In this document: in pieces, positions 63,867 to 64,000 of the stretch
Layout: the number at the start of each line of letters is the position of its first letter
How positions within the stretch are numbered: position 1 is the first letter of the stretch
NCBI GenBank assembly: GCA_030433355.1
Contig: JAUIMG010000007.1
Span: 1 to 64,000 of the forward strand
DNA length: 64,000 bases
Direction of reading: 5' to 3'
Origin: Bacteroidia bacterium
GTDB taxonomy: Bacteria; Bacteroidota; Bacteroidia; Flavobacteriales_E; Vicingaceae
The notes under the pieces: model-generated
Told to the model about the DNA's origin: nothing
What the model saw: only the letters and a program-made list of their open reading frames with translations
Database searches by the model: none
Made by a program: the position numbers and the translations under genes

Positions 63867-64000
63867 GGTTAGTTTAATTATTCAAAGAGAGTACTTAACT
63901 AGGGTTAAGAAGAAATCTTTTATTGTAATGAGTATAGTTGGACCTATACTAATTGCAGCTTTAATGATAGTACCTGCTTGGTTGGCAATGAGCGATGAAG
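63859..64000 (+). CDS. ABC transporter permease (partial, runs off the edge)
   Basis: The first 47 residues are visible from ATG 63859: a basic start (MNKVSLIIQREYLTRVKKKS) and a first transmembrane helix (FIVMSIVGPILIAALMIV). This start is usual for ABC-2 type (NatB-like) permeases. It has an unusually strong ribosome-binding site, AAAGGAGG, for this phylum, 6 bases before ATG. The gene continues beyond the window. Confidence 0.8.
   Translation, partial: MNKVSLIIQREYLTRVKKKSFIVMSIVGPILIAALMIVPAWLAMSDE

Overview
The window is 64 kb of AT-rich chromosomal DNA from a member of the Bacteroidota, most likely a free-living, flavobacteria-like species. The evidence is: several proteins ending in type IX secretion (T9SS) sorting domains of the 'YPNP...GIY' type; a TonB receptor with a carboxypeptidase-like N-terminal domain; family-S46 and PS-10-type peptidases; the archaeal-type prolyl-tRNA synthetase; and promoter -7 boxes of the Bacteroidota form TAnnTTTG. 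Genus and species cannot be told from this stretch.

Layout. Bases 1-3.7 kb are a decaying accessory patch: a long attC-like inverted repeat, a small stress/envelope operon (cupin; then YtxH, a holin-like membrane protein and a coiled-coil protein), an AraC-type regulator, and three broken genes (a DUF5670-like membrane peptide, a VOC/glyoxalase remnant, an SRPBCC gene with an internal amber codon). At 3.8-4.9 kb lies a stand-alone reductase-like SDR gene. At 5.0-7.5 kb is a compact arsenic operon: arsR, a DUF6428-type gene, a thioredoxin-type arsenate reductase and an ACR3 arsenite exporter, with a near-palindromic operator in front. From 7.5 to 20.2 kb are two envelope genes, AMP nucleosidase coupled to an S46 dipeptidyl-peptidase, a PS-10-type peptidase, uvrB, a T9SS beta-propeller protein, an FkbM-like methyltransferase and DNA polymerase IV. 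From 20.2 to 28.1 kb are a YceI protein, a Ktr/Trk potassium uptake pair, a dienelactone-hydrolase lipoprotein, a peroxiredoxin, a large putative metalloprotease/propeller/barrel protein and a DUF6438-like lipoprotein.

From 28.1 to 31.0 kb there is a tandem duplication of small T9SS genes interleaved with C-terminal gene remnants and short hairpin repeats, ending directly against yidC. Then come yidC, pyrG, a TonB receptor and holA. From 38.2 to 44.7 kb a forward cluster holds a small PD-(D/E)xK protein, two T9SS subtilases and a PPP-type phosphatase, overlapping or nearly touching. From 44.7 to 64 kb are mainly housekeeping genes: rpsT, tRNA-Glu, proS, a glycine/tryptophan-rich lipoprotein with an outer-membrane barrel partner, a glucosaminidase with LysM, an ACC-deaminase-like PLP enzyme, a DUF5522 peptide coupled to urocanate hydratase, pheT, a WD40 protein coupled to recG, an Omp28-like T9SS protein, ferritin, and an ABC exporter cut by the right edge.

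Gene packing is tight. Many co-directional genes overlap, and three convergent pairs share a palindromic tetranucleotide in which both stop codons lie. I did not find a CRISPR array, a complete insertion sequence, an integrase gene or an obvious phage-defence island. The most unusual items are the repeat-associated T9SS duplication, the HExxH/propeller/barrel protein, the arsenic operon whose regulator and DUF protein both end in Cys-Cys, the attC-like repeat at the left edge and the shared-stop convergent pairs.
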